Assembly (NCBI RefSeq): GCF_949628215.1
Contig: NC_134277.1
Location: 26,115,179 to 26,179,178 of the forward strand
Origin: Phalacrocorax aristotelis
Lineage: Eukaryota; Chordata; Aves; Suliformes; Phalacrocoracidae
DNA length: 64,000 nucleotides
Reading direction: 5' to 3'
The position numbers and the translations under genes were made by a program. Each line of letters begins with the position of its first letter. The stretch's first letter is position 1. The notes under the pieces are model-generated. The model was given only the letters and a program-made list of their open reading frames with translations, searched no databases and was not told the origin of the DNA. This document shows, piece by piece, positions 41,800 to 64,000 of the stretch.

Positions 41800-43464
41800 A
41801 CAACAAACATGACTATTGCAAACAATTTATTAGGTAGTAATAAATAAGAATTTAGCAGAAAGAACTATACAGCAATAAGGCATATTAATACTATTGTTAA
41901 ATATGCAACTGACAGATTTTAATATTTTTCCTCTCATCATCTAACAAAGTGCTATGTAGACAATTGTATTTCTGATAGCAGCGTCCAGTGAGAGCAGGGA
42001 CGCACTATGAAGGACCTGACCTTTGCACTGTTTACCTTAAATAAAATGTAACAATCCATGAAGATTCGCTGTTATTATTTGCGCCAGCGAAGTTAAAGTA
42101 GAAAAGTATAGCTTGCTAAGAAGATTACAAAATATAAGAGTCTCCTGTTCACTTTTAACTGCTTACTACTTTAATTTCTTAAACTGCACTTACTAGTAGG
42201 AAGGTATGAGTAGTTACTACACAACAGCACAGTTCCTAACACTCATTTCATCTTTTATTTTAAAAAATTAGAGGCAGGTGCGCTTTTATTTTAAAAAAAC
42301 TTTTTTACAAAGTATTGCACACTGTTTTAGCATGCAGTTTACACAGAAGAAATAGTCAAGTGCACTTAAAACCCTGAAATACAACCAGAAATTTTGAAGA
42401 CTTGTGTTATGAATACTATTTTAATCTACAAGGACATGTTTCAGGCTGCATAGGGTCCCACCTTACACTTGGGACCCAACTTGTTGAGACCCAGTCCTGC
42501 CTCTGCAGAGAGCAGGCATAACACTTACAAAATGCATCTCAGTTCCTTGCATCCTGCTCTGCTTGTAGCCTCAAGAAATTGAAGTAATGAGTAGGAAAAT
42601 AAGTTTAACAGGAATAATTTAGTACCTCCTAGATGAGTTTTCATTACCGCAGATGTGTTGCAATCCAGGGTAAGATTTATTAAACTTTCTCAAGTCCTCT
42701 GAGTAAGATTCATTTGTAAATCTGTATCTCCCCGTCCTCCATATACACATTTCATATTGCACAGCAAAACTAAAAATCCATTTTTTTAAAAAAAACCAAA
42801 CATGCTAAACATTTAATATGGCTTCTGAATGATTTAAAGTATTTCCCTTTTGACATCCTCATGCAATATTTTAGAATAAATATGAATACAATGGACAAAA
42901 AAGTTAAAAGTAAAAATAAAGCCAGCTATAACGTTTGTCAGAAATCAAATAAAACCAAGAGTTTATCAAAAGTAGCTGCTCGAAGGTCTAACTGGTCTTT
43001 TAAGCATACTTATCAACAGTATCTTAAAAATAGTGTCTACAAAATACTGTAACATATACGACCTCCTTGATGTTCCACAGAATGACACAAAAGGTAAACA
43101 GTTTAACTGAGGCTCGTTTAATGGCAGTGGCAGTCCCATAATCCTCTGGGGACAAGGGCCTTACTTGATTCGTGCTCATCCAACTCAGTAAACCATTTAC
43201 ATTTCATTAGCTTTACTGGTTAAGCTCAAGCCCTACAATAGCTTATATATGAAACACAAAAATATTTATAAAAAGAATAGGTATGTTGTATAGGTTTTTT
43301 TAAAAAAATCAACCATGCAGCTTCTACACAAAGTTAAAAAACTGTACAAATTGACTTTTCTGTTGTGTAAAATTCATGTACGTGGAAGTCCTCTGCTATG
43401 ATGAGAAATAAGTTGGTTTTTGCTTAGCTGTTAGATGCTGTTTTGTAACTATTGTTCATTTCCA
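41800..43464 (-). other. KRIT1: KRIT1 3' UTR (predicted extent)
   Basis: AT-rich untranslated sequence after the stop. AATAAA signals on minus occur at 42676-42681, 42285-42290, 42254-42259 and 41826-41831. A 0.8-1.65 kb 3' UTR is plausible, but the end cannot be chosen from sequence alone. Confidence 0.5.
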
Positions 43465-62948
<19,484 letters not shown>

Positions 62949-63892
62949 CTGGAAACAATGAATAAATAGGAAGTAAAGATTCAGCTGAAAAAAAAGAAAA
63001 AAAATCCAACAGCATGCTAACCTTCAGTGTGCAGGAATTACATCCACTGATACTTGGTGTTATTCACTTATTGTTCTTTAGCTGGAGAAATAATAATGGC
63101 TGACATAATTCTACTTCCTTTTCATAAAAAGGGAAAATCCCACATCAGATAGATTTAATACAAATGATCTTGTTTTCTAACCCACTTTTAAAATAAAAAT
63201 AATGTTTGGTTTTTTTTCACTTTGTAACTACCTTCCCCATTTTGCAAGCCAGGCAAAAGGCCAAAGAATTTTAGGACCCTGAAAAATATATGAAATTGAA
63301 AAAGAAAACCATTCTAAAGTGACAAGCACTATGATTTATAAAGTGTGCTATGACAAAGTACTGCATTTCTATGAGATCCACAAGGATTTCCCGAAAATAC
63401 CTCATTTTCCTTCCCCTTACTCCCATTAGGGGGTAGAACAGTCTTGCCTACAGCCCAAGTAACAAAGCTGATACAAATAAATTATCATATGGATTAATTT
63501 ACTTAGTTTTACTTCAGTGGGGCTGCAAACTGGTGCCCAATTCATTCAAGCACAGAGCTTCTGAAAGGAATAAGTCTTCAGCTTTTGCAAAAAGTGGACA
63601 CAGGTTTTTAGATTTAAAATAAAACTTTCCTTACACTTCTGTTTAACTCAAAGTGACAATTCTTATAATCATAAAATTTTATTAAAATGATAGGGAAAAA
63701 GTTCCTAAGGCTAAATCACTTCACGTATCAGATTTGAGAAAGGTCATGTCTGGCCATTAGCACCTTCCAGATGATAGTTTTCTTCATTTGCAAATGAACC
63801 CTCTTTCATTCCATATCATCAGTAAGCACATGTTTTTTACAGATTAATCCCTCCACAAAGATTTTTACCTTTACTGTTTCTAGCCTCCTCAC
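62949..63892. other. 5' intron of KRIT1
   Basis: AT-rich, no CpG island, no coding signal and no recognised repeat. It lies between the first coding exon and the candidate noncoding exon. The promoter is presumably beyond the window end. Confidence 0.5.
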
Positions 63893-63964
63893 CTCTTCTA
63901 GGAGAAACAGAGATCTTCAGATTCCCATGCCCTTAGTCCAATATTTTTGCTGGGATCAGACTAC
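63893..63964 (-). other. KRIT1: Candidate KRIT1 5' UTR exon
   Basis: On minus, a long T-rich tract and ATGTTTTCAG|GTAGTC make an excellent acceptor at 63964. A strong donor GAAGAG|GTGAGG follows 72 bases later. KRIT1 genes are known to have several noncoding 5' exons, so this is likely one of them. The segment has no reason to be coding. Confidence 0.45.
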
Positions 63965-64000
63965 CTGAAAACATATTTAAAAAAAAAAAACAAAACAAAA

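Overview
This is vertebrate, most likely avian, nuclear DNA. The introns are AT-rich with standard GT-AG splice sites, the one compact CpG island sits at a gene start, and the only recognisable interspersed repeats are CR1-type LINEs, including two young copies. Gene content and order match the vertebrate AKAP9 - CYP51A1 - KRIT1 neighbourhood (human 7q21). The species cannot be fixed from the sequence alone.

Layout. Bases 1-26806 (+) hold the C-terminal part of AKAP9 (23 exons, about 1,710 codons, ending in the PACT centrosome-targeting domain). Its 3' UTR runs into that of the convergent CYP51A1 gene (28593-39086, -), which is complete with 10 coding exons and 492 codons: the sterol 14-alpha-demethylase P450. 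Its CpG-island promoter lies at about 38.6-39.5 kb. A 4.4-kb gap follows. KRIT1 (43465-62928, -) then has all 16 coding exons. Its product would be 736 residues, the human length, except for one extra base at the start of coding exon 10. A likely 5' UTR exon lies at 63893-63964, so the KRIT1 promoter is probably outside the window.

Repeats. CR1 pieces lie in AKAP9 introns (16.7 kb; 20.8-22.5 kb), in CYP51A1 introns (an old fragment at 30.1-30.4 kb; a young copy at 34.8-36.0 kb) and in KRIT1 (young copy at 47.6-48.65 kb). The two young copies look about 98% identical and share a frameshift.

The three genes work in different processes: a centrosome/Golgi kinase scaffold, cholesterol synthesis, and endothelial junction signalling. 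Their adjacency looks like conserved synteny, not a functional cluster. I found no undescribed multi-gene system. The observations most worth checking are the KRIT1 frame disruption, the paired young CR1 copies spanning two genes, the nearly overlapping convergent poly(A) signals, the absence of LRRD1, and an exon-like orphan ORF in the last KRIT1 intron. All exon boundaries were read by eye from reading-frame continuity, splice consensus and remembered similarity to human proteins. No alignment was run.
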